From Agaricus subrufescens (taxonomy: Eukaryota > Basidiomycota > Agaricomycetes > Agaricales > Agaricaceae), in NCBI GenBank assembly GCA_029945375.1, contig CM057068.1, positions 1,226,233 to 1,290,232 on the forward strand: 64,000 nucleotides of DNA. Direction: 5' to 3'. This document shows, piece after piece, positions 10,559 to 22,409 of this stretch. A program made the translations under genes and the position numbers. The first letter of the stretch is position 1; every line of letters begins with the position of its first letter. A model generated the notes under the pieces. It ran no database searches. It was not told the DNA's origin and worked only from the letters and a program-made list of their open reading frames with translations.

Positions 10559-13459
10559 CTATAGTGACCGTAGTCTCTCATCCACATCAAAGTGGTATGT
10601 CCAATGCGACACACCATCATCAGGATCAACAAATTGAAGCTCCACCATGGATTCTGTAGGGGTGAGGTCAAGAACCGTAACAAGATGACCCGGTTGCCTC
10701 ATTTCAAGATGATGGAAAAATCGTTTGGAGCAGGCGCAAAGGCTGTGACCATCATACCAAGGTTCTTCCAACCCAAACGAAGTTGACCAGTCCTGGCTCC
10801 GACCTTCCCAGCTTCCATACCGTTCGTGCTAAGAATCCAGATGAGATTACGGAATCGTAATGATCAATAATTGTTAGACTTACTTTGCAATTTGCATTCC
10901 ATGGATTAGATTGTTCAACCGCTGGACCTCTGAAACGCAAGCGCGAATTGGGCGGGATCATATCACGATCCATAGTGTGCAACGGAACCTGCTTGAGGAT
11001 GCCATGTTCCAGTAACTCGATTCTCCGGCGTTCATCCTGACACATAAGTTCAGTAGAGTATGTAGGGAGGAACCTATTACAACTCACAAATGTAAAGTCT
11101 CGCACAACAGCATACGGAAATTCTATAGGGAGTTCAATGAAACATGTAGTCAATATACGTATACGCAGCAAACTCTCAAAGCCCTTTTCGTCGCTTCTGA
11201 ACCCCAGCAAAAGTGTGCCGACAGCTTGGCGGAACAAACGGAGCCGCAATGTACGGTCATCGTCCCCCGGGCCTGGCCATGAAAGGGAGATGCTTTTACC
11301 AGTCCCAGGTCCATTTTTGAGTATACCACCAGTCAGGCCCAAGTGGGAAGAATCGGCACAGTCTATGGCAACACCATCAGGAGCTTGCTCGAGAATCCTC
11401 AGGGTGGCATTGCAGAAGAGTTGATTAGCTTCGGAATCAAAGTCACAAGAGAACCCGGATCGTTCGAAATCGTGTAGGTAGTCATAGAATGATTTGTGGA
11501 AAAAATGAAGTCTATGCTCTGTAGCTTCAGTCGGTCCAGGTACTTGTGCGACTGCGCGGATATGATGAGTGGCACTGTAGGCGGTGTTTTCTTCCATCTC
11601 CAACATATTACATACAACCAGGAACGAAAGCGGGTATAAGATATCGACAGTCTGGACCCCAGTTAAGAGGAGTAGTTTTCGAGTATCGGCCATGACATTA
11701 GTGGGAATCTTCGACATGATATGTGAATATAATGCGTCGAGCTGCGCCATCGGGTGATTTCTTCCCCATCTATTCTCCTTTCCACCCCTTTCAATAATTG
11801 TCACCACGTCCTCAAGTAGCCGAACCGGGTTGCCATAGTCAGGGTCACCAATATACCGCACCACCGTCGAAGCATATGCTAACAGGCCACCTGAAGCATT
11901 TGCAACCTTCAGGTATTGTTCTTCCAAGGGCCACCGCGGCAAATGTTGGAGTGTAATCGATTCTAACTGGATCTCATGAAACTTGTCTCGGAGATAGCGC
12001 TTGACATCTTCCCTCGCCTCATCAGTATCCACCAAGATCTCTTCCTTCTCATATGAGAGCGCAACCTTAGGTCGAGAAAAAAATGATGTGATGTGCGGCT
12101 CGGGGCGGCTCGCGATCATCCAGACAATGGGAGAAGTAGGGTATGTGATGCAGAAATACGAAATCAGACCGAGAAGCTCCTTCTGCACCGAGATATCGGC
12201 ACATTCATCAAGGCCATCAATGATGATTAGCAGTCGAGTGGAATGATCCAAAATGCGTTGGAGGATGAATGGTTCAACAATGAACTTTTTGAACTGCGTT
12301 GGAAGTGATTTCCGAAGTAGAGATGGATCGCGTGTGACCTCACGTTGGACAAAGAGCCGATAACGCTCGATTTTCACCGCTAGCTGGTAGGCGATGGTGG
12401 TGACAGCTTTGGTTCCGTCTTGCCGCCCATTTATGGAAAAGAAGATTGTCGCACCCAGAATGACATCGGAAAGGACATCGGATCCATCATGAGCAACAGA
12501 CTGCATGATGGCCGACTTTCCGACACCTGCAGAGCCTACCACCCATCGTAATCTTGGACGGCCCTCGCGATTGAGAATGAAATCTTGACATCGTTTGATG
12601 ATGTTCACTCTGGTTCCGGGGTGACATCGCAATGGCATATGACGATGAGAAGAGTCAAATTCTGCTCCTTTTATCGTCGCTTCGAGAAGTGAAGCCATGA
12701 CTATACAACTGGAGCATTAATACATGTATGTCAGTAAAGCGGAATACTACTCACAGTAATCTGAGCTATTATCGACAAAAGTTGGATGGTTAATGACAAA
12801 GTCATGAGCCCGATCAAAGCAACCTGGGCGTATGTCTCGCCAGCGAGATAGAGGTTCTCTTGGACGCAGCTAGGAACGATTCAGATAGATTACAAGTGCT
12901 GCTACTCCGAACTCACATAGGATGAATAAGACAGTAAATGCTGCTGTTCCGGTAAGACCTCGTATTGCGACACATTTTCTGCCTGATGGTACTGATGGCT
13001 CGTGAGATGGCTATGATCCGGCAATGGATGGGGCTGGTAAACAGAATGTGCGGTATGTGGCTCCGTGTGCTGGTGGAAAATTGCTGCATTGATATGAGCG
13101 TGAGTTGTGGGCGTGAGGGCTGCAGTATTACGTTCTGACTGGGGGGAATAGTGAACGTGACGGTGGTCCCAGCGGTGGTCCAGCAATGACACAGCAAACT
13201 GGGGACCCTGGCTGAATGTCAAAGACTGTGGTTGCATTAGATTTGGCATTGGTAGCACATCGACGCGAATTGGAGTGTCATCTGAGGATTCATAGTCAGC
13301 TACATACATGGAGAAAATGTAGTAGAACAAGGCAACAAGGACATGAAGCTGCCCCACCTGCAGTGGCGGTAGAGGTATTGCCAACCATGAATTGACCTGC
13401 CCTACCACTGTTACTGGTTTGTGAGGTTGGCTGGGGGTATTGAGACATGGACAAGTCAT
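10559..13459 (-). CDS. NACHT-domain NLR-like protein, copy D (exon 1 frame shifted)
   Basis: Exons: exon 1 down to 12917, then 12869-12755, 12700-11088, 11036-10884 and 10828-10559. NACHT motifs are intact: Walker A GSAGVGKSA and LLIIIDGLDECADI. The family start MPPYRSSNPV is at 13511. From there exon 1 runs 595 nt, one base off frame, and reaches a stop near 13296. The late part of exon 1 (VADYESSDDTP onward) is in the frame of the rest of the gene. An ATG at 13459 sits in that frame and would give about 897 aa with an unrelated first ~45 residues. So D may be functional with an altered N terminus or may be an early pseudogene. The third intron is 51 nt (11037-11087). Confidence 0.7.
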
Positions 13460-13996
13460 AAGGTTTAGATAGAAATGAGCGGACAGGATTTGAAGAGCGG
13501 TAGGGAGGCATAAGTGCGATGGGGAAAGAAAAGGGCGACAGCTCGACTAGTCTTCTGTGCTGTGTTTATATCAACGTCTCTTGCCTGATGTCGACCAGAA
13601 ATACTCTCCAGGCAGTGTTTGCACCGCCAGTCGGATTTGCTCATGCCAGATGTCGGCCAACAGCGTGTCGGCAGGTTGCGTGCTAGGATGGTGGCAGTTC
13701 CTGTCGATCACCGCTGGTTTTTACTCACGCCTTTTCCATTCGCATCAATTTACAATATTGCATTAATAGTCGGGCTGATGGATACCTCTTTCCATGTCTG
13801 TTGAGCCTTACCCCCTACATTCTGTTATCGCAGGAAATGCCATCCCTGAGGTCGACATGCGCAACTCTGTCTTCAACCTCCTCATTTACGATGTCTCATT
13901 GCCGTTTTCTCTTTCTTCTGTACGAGATAGAACAACGATAATCGTAAATGGTCAAACCGATCTTCACAATGCCCAACACGAGACATATTCTCTAAT
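13460..13996. other. upstream region of copy D and 3' flank of copy F
   Basis: The out-of-frame original ATG of copy D is at 13511. TATA-like TTTATA on the plus strand (TATAAA minus) lies at about 13564-13569. The conserved GCCAGATGTCGGCCAACAGC block starts near 13643. No other gene was found. Confidence 0.5.
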
Positions 13997-16873
13997 CTAC
14001 AGTATAGTGTATGTCCAATGCGACACACCATCATCAAATTGAAATTCCACCATTTTGGTTGTAGGTGTGAGATCAAGAACAGTGACGCGATGATCCGGTT
14101 GCCTCGTTTGGATTTGATGGAAAAATCGCTCGGTGCAGTAGGCGCAATTGCTGGAACTGGAACCATAACGTGAACGCAACCAGAAAGTTGACCAATCCTG
14201 GCTCCGACCTTCCCACCTCCCATTCCTTAGGTGCTAAGAGCACAGATGAGACTATGGAATCATAGCGATCAATGATCGTTAGACTCACTTCGCAGTTTAC
14301 ATTCCATGGATTAGATTGCTCAACTGCTGGACCTCTAAAACGCAAGTCGAAAGCGGGCATGATCATCATATCGTCGTTGACCTTGTGTAGTGGAACCCGC
14401 TTGAGGATGCCATCTTCCAGGAGTTCGCGTCTTCGGCATTCATTCTGACACGTAAGTTCAGTAAGGTATGTAGGGATGTACTTATTAGGACTCACAAATG
14501 TAAAGTCTCGCACAGGAAAATGCGGAAAAGAAATAGGTAGGGCAGCGAAGCAAGTAGCCAATACACGCATGCACAACAAAGTCTGAAAGGCCCTTCCGCC
14601 CTCTCGGAGCCCTTGCAAAAGGGCGCAGACAGCTTGGCGGAACAAACGGAATCGCAGTGAACGATTATCGTCCCCTCGGTCCGGCCATGAAATGGATATG
14701 CCCTCACCAGTCCCGGGTCCATTTTTGAGCACACCAAAGTTGATGAGCAAACGGTCATCAGAGGCACTGTCCAAACTGTCCAAATAAACACCATCAGGAG
14801 CTTGTTCAAGAATCCTCAGCACAGCATGGCACATAAGTTGATTAGCTTCGGAATCAAAATCAGGAGAGAATCCAGACCGTTCAAAATCTCGTAGGTAGTC
14901 ATAGAACGATTTGTGGAAGAACTCAAGTCTATCCTGCGCAGCTTTCATCGGTCCGGGTACTTTGGCAATAGCGCGGATATGATGAGTAGCACTGTAGGCA
15001 GTAGTTTGTCCCATATCCAACATATTACAGACATCCAAAAATAAAGGCGGATGTAAGCTCGAGATCAGGATTGCGGTTGACAAGAGAAGTTTTCGGGTGT
15101 CAGCCATTACGTTGACAGGAATCTTCGACATGATATGCGAATATAATGCGTCAAGTTGCGCCATCGGGTGATTTCTTCCCCATCGACCCTCCTTTGTACC
15201 TCTTTCAATAATCATCACTACATCCTCAAGTAGCCGAACAGGGTCTCCATATTCAGGGTCACCAATGTACCGCACCACCGTCGAAGCATATGCTAACAGG
15301 CCACCTGAAGCATTCGCAACTTTCAGGTAATCATCTTCCGAGGGCCACTGCGACAAATGCTGGAGTGAAATCGATTCCGACCGAATCTCATTAAACTTGT
15401 CTCGGAGGTAGCACTTGACATCCTCCCTCGCCTCATCAGTGTCCACCAAGATCTCTTCCTTCTCATATGAGGGCGCAACGTCAGGTCGAGAAAAGAATGA
15501 TGTGATGTGAGGTTCTGGGCAGCTCGCAATCATCCAGACAATGGGAGAAGTAGGGTATTTGACGCAAAAATCCGAAACAAGGCTGAGAAGCTCCCTTTGC
15601 ACTGAGATTTCAGCGCATTCATCAAGGCCATCAATGATGATTAGTAGCTGACTGGAGTGATCCAACACGCGTCGTCGGATGAATGGTTCGACAATGAACT
15701 GCTTGAACTGGGTTGGAAGTGATTTACGAAGTAAAGAAGGATCGCGTGTGAATTCGCGTTGGACAAAGATCCGATAACGTTCAAGTTTGACTGCTAGCTG
15801 GTAGGCCATGGTCGTGATAGCTTTTGTTCCGTCTTGCCGCCCATTTATAGAAAGGAAGATTGTGGCTCCCACAATGACATCGGAAAGGACATCGGATTCA
15901 TCATGCGCAACGGACTGCATGATGGCCGACTTTCCAACACCTGCAGAGCCTACCACCCATCGTAATCGCGGGCGGCCTTCACGGTTGAGGACGAAATCCT
16001 GACATCGTTTGATGATGTTCACTCTGGTTCCGGGGTGGCATCGTAATGGCATATGACGATCAGAAGAGTCGAACTCTGCTCCTTTGATCGTCGCTTCGAG
16101 AAGTGAAGCCATGACTATAGGACAGAAACATCAGTACATGCACGTCGATAAAGCGGAATACTACCCACAATTGTCCGCGGTGTTATCGACAAAAGTTGGA
16201 TGATTCATGACAAAGCCATAGGCTTGATTAAAGGAACCTGAGCTCGTGTCTTGCAGTCGAGATGGAGGTTCTTTTAGGCGCGGCTAGGAATGGTTCAGAT
16301 GGATTAAAAGTGCTGTTACTCCGAACTCACATAAAGTGGATAGGACAGTGAACGCTGTTCTTCGAGCAAGGCCTCATGTCGCAACGGATTTTCTGCCTGA
16401 TGATACTGATGGCTAACGGGGTGACCATTATCCGGCAAAGGATGGAGCTGGGCAACAGAATATGCGGTATGTGGTTGCATATGCTGGCGGAAAATGGCTG
16501 GGTCGGTATTAGAATGAAGGGAATGGTGGCCGGGGGGTTGATCCCTGCGGTGGTCCAGCGACGACACAGAGAGCTGAGAACCCTGGCTGGATCTTGGAGA
16601 CCGCAGATGGTTTAGATTGGGCATCGGCGGCACATCGATGGGAATGGGAATGTCATCCACACATCCAGTTTGCGAGGGAGCTGATGAGTCGGCCACAGAC
16701 GTCGGGACGATCGTACCAGATGCACTGAGGGCAGAGATATTGTCAACCATGAGTCGGCCTGCCCCATCAGTATGGCTGGTTTTTGAGGGCGGCTGGGGGG
16801 AGGAAGATGTTGACGAGTCATAAGGCTTAGAAGGGGCTGAGTGGACAGGACGTGGAGACTGGTCGGGAGGCAT
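13997..16873 (-). CDS. NACHT-domain NLR-like protein, copy F (complete)
   Basis: This is a fungal STAND NTPase, complete by splice reading: exons 16873-16331, 16283-16169, 16114-14496, 14444-14289 and 14233-13997, giving 889 aa. Exon 1 (181 codons) starts MPPDQSPRPV and is Pro/Ser/His-rich with SHQYHQAEN near its end. Exon 2 carries QAYGFVMNHPTFVDN. The NACHT domain has Walker A GSAGVGKSA and Walker B LLIIIDGLDEC. The sensor region reads VWMIASCPEPH, with Cys where the paralogues have Arg. A winged-helix-like part with FFHKSFYDYLRDF follows. The 51-nt third intron (14445-14495) is free of stops, so a retained form would add 17 residues. The C terminus has C-x2-C-x3-F-x2-H and DDGVSHWTY. F and E are the closest pair. 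Confidence 0.88.
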
Positions 16874-17879
16874 GAGTGCAATGGAGGGGAGAAAAGGGCC
16901 ACAGCTTGAACCGTCTTCTGAGCTGTGTTTATATCAGTCACGTCAAGGCTTCTCTTGCCTCTCGTTGATCAGAAATTCTCGCCAGGCTGTGTTTGCACAG
17001 CCAGTCGGACTTGTGATCTAGAATCACACTCCCTTTCTTTGCTCATGCCAGATGTTAGCCAATAGCGTGTCGGCGGGTTGGGTGCTAAGGTGGTGGCGGT
17101 TCCTGTCGATCACCGCTTTACTTACGCATCACCCCACAACATGCGCTATCATTGGAAGCTCATGCTCCTCCGGATGGAATCTCGCAAATTCAAGATCTTT
17201 TGTTATCTCCCCCATGAATCATGCCACTAGATAACCCACTTCAATTATCATAAATCGCAGCAATAAACTTTGCCAAAGATATCATTGAGTGTAGGTCATG
17301 CGCAAGGTTCATCACCAGGAACGTGATAAACTACTAATCTTGAAGAGTCTGCTTGACCAACTGCATTAGACAAACGAGCTGATGCACGTGAATAACACTT
17401 ATCCCAATTGCCAACTGGTCCTAAAAAAAATCCAGTGGACGATGATATAGACATTTCGGACTTAACAGGAACTAACAGAGACTTTACGCTTCTTGGATAC
17501 TTATGTGTATGAGACAACAAGATACACTTTCGTGATATATCACGAATATCGTACCAAGTATTATTTGACTAGTGCAAGTTAAGGTGATCTATACCATCCG
17601 TAGTCGATCCTTGTAATCGTCTACGACTCGAATACCCGAACTAAACATGACGGATGCAGTGAGAACCCTGCAATCGATGTTTGAACTAGTGTATTTGGCG
17701 GCAGCAGTGTAGCGCGAGGACACAGCTCAGCTACATTATCAGAAAAGCTGTCCCTGGCATAAGAAATCTTGCTATCCGAGCACCTTCACCTTTGGTCTAA
17801 CATTTACTCGCAATTGATTACTAGACTTCCTTGTTTTTTTGCCCCGCCACTTCCAGTGTCACCACCCTCATCTTTACCA
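16874..17879. other. upstream region of copy F and 3' flank of relic P
   Basis: TATAAA (minus strand) at 16928-16933 lies 55 nt before the copy F ATG, followed by CAGTCACGTCAA. The family block GCCAGATGTTAGCCAATAGC starts near 17046. From about 17240 to 17760 no feature is seen. Confidence 0.55.
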
Positions 17880-19298
17880 TCTTCGTCACAATACCCGCAT
17901 TGTTCATCTCTCCCCAATGTAAAAGTGATACATCCAATCCGACACACCATCACCAGTATCAACAAACCGAAGTTCCACCAATCACAACGTAGGAGTAAGA
18001 TCGAAAACCATGACAAGATGATCCGGCAGCAACATCTCAAAATGCTGAGTAAATCGCTCAAAGCAATAACAATACTCCGTCATGTCGGGATACACTTCCG
18101 GTTTCTCGAACTTTGTTGACCAGTACTGTCTATGACCTTCCCAGCCTCCTTCGATTTCGTGCTGAGAAACCAGTTGAGGTTACTGGCTCCTGATAAATTA
18201 ATGACTGGTAGACACACTGCGTAAAGTACATTCCACGGCTTTGAGTATGAGTCCATTGGGTTCCGAAACAGCAATTGTATGGATTCATCTTTCACGATGG
18301 CACCATAATCAACTGTGTCCAACGTAACCTGCTTGAGAATCCCATGGTCCAGGAGCTCACGACCCCCACATTCATCCTTACGCATATGTTCAGTAACGTA
18401 GGTAGGGTAATACTCATCAGAACTCACAAATGTAAACTCTCGCACAGCATCCAGAGGAAAATGCTCCGGAAGCGCGACGAAATAGGAAGTCAATACATGG
18501 ATGCACGACAGGCTCTGGAAGACCTCTTCACCCCTTCCAAACCGCTTTATAAGCGCATGGACAGCTTGATAGAACATATCCAGATTATCATACACCGTAG
18601 CCGGCCATGGTGATGTTTTCGCCAGGTCCAGGGTCATCTTTGAGTGAATTATTCCTGATGCGCAAATCCTCATAACTAGCGCCATTGACATAAACACCAT
18701 CAGGAGCTTGGTCAAGAATGCGCAGTGCGGCACAATATATGAGCTGTTCAGCTTCAGAATGAAAGGCAGGAGAGAGTCCTGATCGTTCGAAACCTCGTAG
18801 GTACAGATGTAAAACTTGTGGAAAAATTCAAGCGAGGACGAAGTGGCCTGTGCGGGTGACAGGACATTAGCAATAGAGCGGATAAGGTGGTGCCATATGC
18901 AGCATTTTGTGTTATCCCCAACATATTGAAGAGAAGCTGGAAAGAAGACGGGCTTGAATGCTTGATCCCACATAGGAGTCGCTTTCGAGTATCAGACGTT
19001 GGCCGGAATCCTCGATATGATGTGCGAATACAATGCATCAAGGTGCGCCATTGGGTGATTTCGTCCCCATATATTCCTCGTTGCACCATTCTCGATAATC
19101 GTCAGCAGATTGTCAAGCAGTGGAACCAGGTCGCCGTAGTCAGGGTCATCGATGTATCGCACCACTGTCAAAGCATATGCAAATAACCCACCCGAAGCAT
19201 GCGCGACTTTGAGTAAGTTGTCCTCCGATGGCCACTGCGGCAGTTCTTGGAGAGTAATCGAATCCATTTGGACGTCTCTGAACTTATCACGGAGGTAG
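17880..19298 (-). pseudogene. NACHT-family relic P, 5'-truncated and frameshifted
   Basis: Only the second half of the gene remains. The 5' end is cut within the NACHT/winged-helix junction (DKFRDVQMDSITLQEL) at 19294-19298. There a GGTAG shared by both partners joins it to the 3' flank of copy E. Reading then needs at least two frame changes (near 19010 and 18900). Recognisable pieces are NIWGRNHPMAHLDALYSHII, LEFFHKF and FTFVSSDEYYPTY. The 51-nt intron is still bounded by GT and AG. The terminal exon still reads GGWEGHRQYWST and C-x-C-x3-F-x2-H, but has an internal stop near 17990. It is clearly dead and more diverged than F and E, between which it sits. Confidence 0.85.
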
Positions 19299-19430
19299 GG
19301 AGGGTCACAGGGGAAGAACGGGTGGTCAAGAGATGACTATATAAATTCATCATTATCCCAAACACATTTTGTCTTGATCAACCTATTATGCGAGGGACGA
19401 GTAGGATGTTTCCTTATTTTGAACACCAAT

Positions 19431-22409
19431 TTACCTCGTCGTCATCTTCCCCATAATCATTGTCATCTTCATCCTCGTAATCCTCTTCTCCTTCTCCTCG
19501 ACGTCCTCCTCATCTCCATCCCCACCGCCAGCATCACGTTTATCCACACTAAAACGATATGTCCAATGCGACACACCATCATCAAATTGAAATTCCACCA
19601 CTCTGGACCTAGGTGTGACATCAAGAACCGTGACAGAATGATCCGGTTGCCTCGTTTGCATATGATAGAAAAATCGTTCGGTGCAGTAGGCGCAATCGTG
19701 GCAAAAATTAGGAGAATTGAACCAGGTGGTTGACCAATCCTGGCCCTGACCGTCCCACCTGCCATTCCTTAGGTGCTAAGAACACAGATGAGACTATTGA
19801 ATCATAGCGATCAATGATCGTTAGACTCACTTTGCAGTTTACATTCCACGGATTAGATTGCTCAACTGCTGGACCTCTAAAACGCAAGTAGAAAGCGAAT
19901 ATAAACATCATATCATCATTGACCTTGTGCAGTGGAACCTGCTTGAGGATGCCATGTTCCAGGATTTCGCGTCTTCGGCATTCATCCTGACACGTAGGTT
20001 CAGTAAAGTAGGTAGGGATGTACTTATTAGAACGCACAAATGTAAATCTTTGCACAGCAGAATACGGAAAACAGGTAGGGAGGTCAACGAACCATGTAGT
20101 CAATACACGCATGCAAAACAAAGTCTGAAAAGCCTTGTCCCCCTCTCCGAGCCTTTGTGAAACGGCGTAGACAGCATGGCGGAACAAATGGAATCGCAGT
20201 GAACGATTATTGTCCCCTGGGTCCGGCCATGAAAGGGAGATGCCTTCACCAGTCCCGGATCCCTGTTTGAGCATACCACCACCGGGGAGCAAACGGTCAG
20301 AGGTAACTTGAAGGTCCAAATAAACACCATCAGGAGCTTGTTCAAGAATCCTCAGCACAGCATGGCACATAAGTTGATTAGCTTCGGAATCAAAGTCAGG
20401 AGAGAATCCAGACCGTTCAAAGTCTCGCAGGTAGTCGTAGAACGATTTGTGGAAGAACTCAAGTCTATCCTGCGCAGCTTCGGTCGGTCCGGGTACTTTG
20501 GCAATAGCGCGGATATGATGAGTAGCACTGTAGGCAGTAGTTTGTCCCATCTCCAACATATTACAGACATTGAGAAACGAAAGCGGAGGCACGAGATTGA
20601 TCCGGATCGCGGTTGACAACAGAAGTTTTCGGGTGTCAGCCATGACGTTGACAGGAATCTTCGACATGATATGCGAATATAATGCGTCGAGCTGTGCCAT
20701 TGGATGATTTCTTCCCCATCTATTCTCCTTTGTACCTCTTTCAATGATCGTCACCACATCGTCAAGCAGCCGAACTGGATCTCCATATTCAGGGTCACCA
20801 ACGTACCGCACCACCGTCGAAGCATATGCTAACAGGCCACCTGACGCATTTGCAACTTTCAGGTAATCGTCTTCCGAGGGCCACCGCGACAAATGCTGGA
20901 GTGATATCGATTCAATCTGGATCTCGTCAAACTTGTCTCGGAGATAACGCTTGACATCTTCCCTCGCCTCATCAGTTTCCACCAAGATCTCTTCCTTCTC
21001 ATATGAGAGCGCAGCGTCAGGTCGAGAAAAGAATGATGTGATGTGAGGTTCTGGGCGGCTCGCAATCATCCAGACAATGGGAGAAGTAGGGTATTTGATG
21101 CAGAAATCTGAAATAAGGCTGAGAAGCTCCCTTTGCACTGAGATTTCAGCGCATTCATCAAGGCCATCGATGATGATTAATAGCTGGCCGGAGTGATCCA
21201 ACACGCGTCGTAGGATGAATGGTTCGACAATGAACTTTCTGAACTGGGTTGGAAGTGATTTACGAAGTAAAGATGGATTGCGTGTGACTTCGCGTTGGAC
21301 AAAGAGTCGATAAGGTTCGATTTCGACTGCTAGCTGGTAGGCAATGGTGGTGATAGCTTTTCTTCCGTCTTGCCGCCCATTTATAGAAAAGAAGATTGTG
21401 GCGCCCACAATGACACCGGAAAGGACATCGGATTCATCATGCGCCACGGACTGCATGATGGCCGACTTTCCAACTCCTGCAGAGCCTACCACCCATCGTA
21501 GTCGCGGACGGCCCTCACGATTGAGGATGAAATCTTGACATCGTTTGATGATGTTCACTCTAGTTCCGGGGTGACATCGTAATGGCATATGACGATCAGA
21601 AGAGTCGAATTCTGCTCCTTTCATCGTCGCTTCGAAAAATGAGGCCATGACTATAGGACGGAAACATCAGTGCATGAGCGTCGATAAAGCGGAGTACTAC
21701 CCACAATTATCCGAGTTATTATCGACAAAAGTGGGGTGATTCATGACAAAGTCATGAGCTTGATTAAAGGAACCTGAGCTCATGTCTTGCAGGCGAGATG
21801 TAGGTTCTTTTAGGCGTGGCTAGGAATGGTTCAGATGGATTACAAGTGCTGCCATTCCGAACTCACATAAGGTGAATAGGACCGTGAACGCTGTTCTTCG
21901 AGCGAGGCCTCATGTCGCGACGGATTTTCTGCCTGATGATACTGATGGCTAATGGGGTGACTGTTATCCGGCAAAGGATGGAGCTGGGCAACAGAATATG
22001 CGGTATGTGGTTGCATATGCTGGCGGAAAATGGCTGGGTCGGTATTAGAATGAAGGGAATGGTGGTCGGGGGGCCGATCCCTACGGTGGTCCAGTGACGA
22101 CACAGAGAACTGAGGACCCTGGCTGGATCTTGGAGACGGCGGATGGTTTAGATTGGGCATCGGCGGCACATCGATGGGAATGGCAATGTCATCCACACGT
22201 CCAGTTTCCAAGAGAGGTGACGACTCAGCCACAGACGTCGGGACGATCGTACCAGATGCACTGAGGGCAAAGCTATTGTCAACCATGAGTCGACCTGCCC
22301 CATCAGTATGGCTGGTTTTTGAGAGCGGCTGCGGGGAGGGAGATGTTGACAACTCATAAGGCTTAGATAGGGCTGGGCGGACAGGGCGTGGAGACCGGTC
22401 GGGAGGCAT
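19431..22409 (-). CDS. NACHT-domain NLR-like protein, copy E (complete)
   Basis: Five exons: 22409-21867, 21819-21705, 21650-20038, 19986-19831 and 19775-19431, giving 923 aa. It starts MPPDRSPRPV; exon 1 is 543 nt exactly as in F. Exon 2 has QAHDFVMNHPTFVDN. The NACHT motifs are Walker A GSAGVGKSA, Walker B LLIIIDGLDEC and VWMIASRPEPH. The third intron (19987-20037, 51 nt) has the weaker donor GTGCGT, where most other copies have GTGAGT. The last exon keeps WDGQGQDWST, CAYCTERFF and DDGVSHWTY. It then runs into a tail that is acidic at first (GDGDEEDVEEKE) and, after a relative frame slip, Lys/Met/Arg-rich. The ancestral acidic frame is visible in the next phase. Probable role: cytosolic immune or allorecognition NTPase (family inference). 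Confidence 0.88.

Noticed and set aside
10429..10683. Acidic protein frame at the end of copy D
   Set aside because: Overlaps the last exon in another frame; better explained as the original tail after a frameshift.
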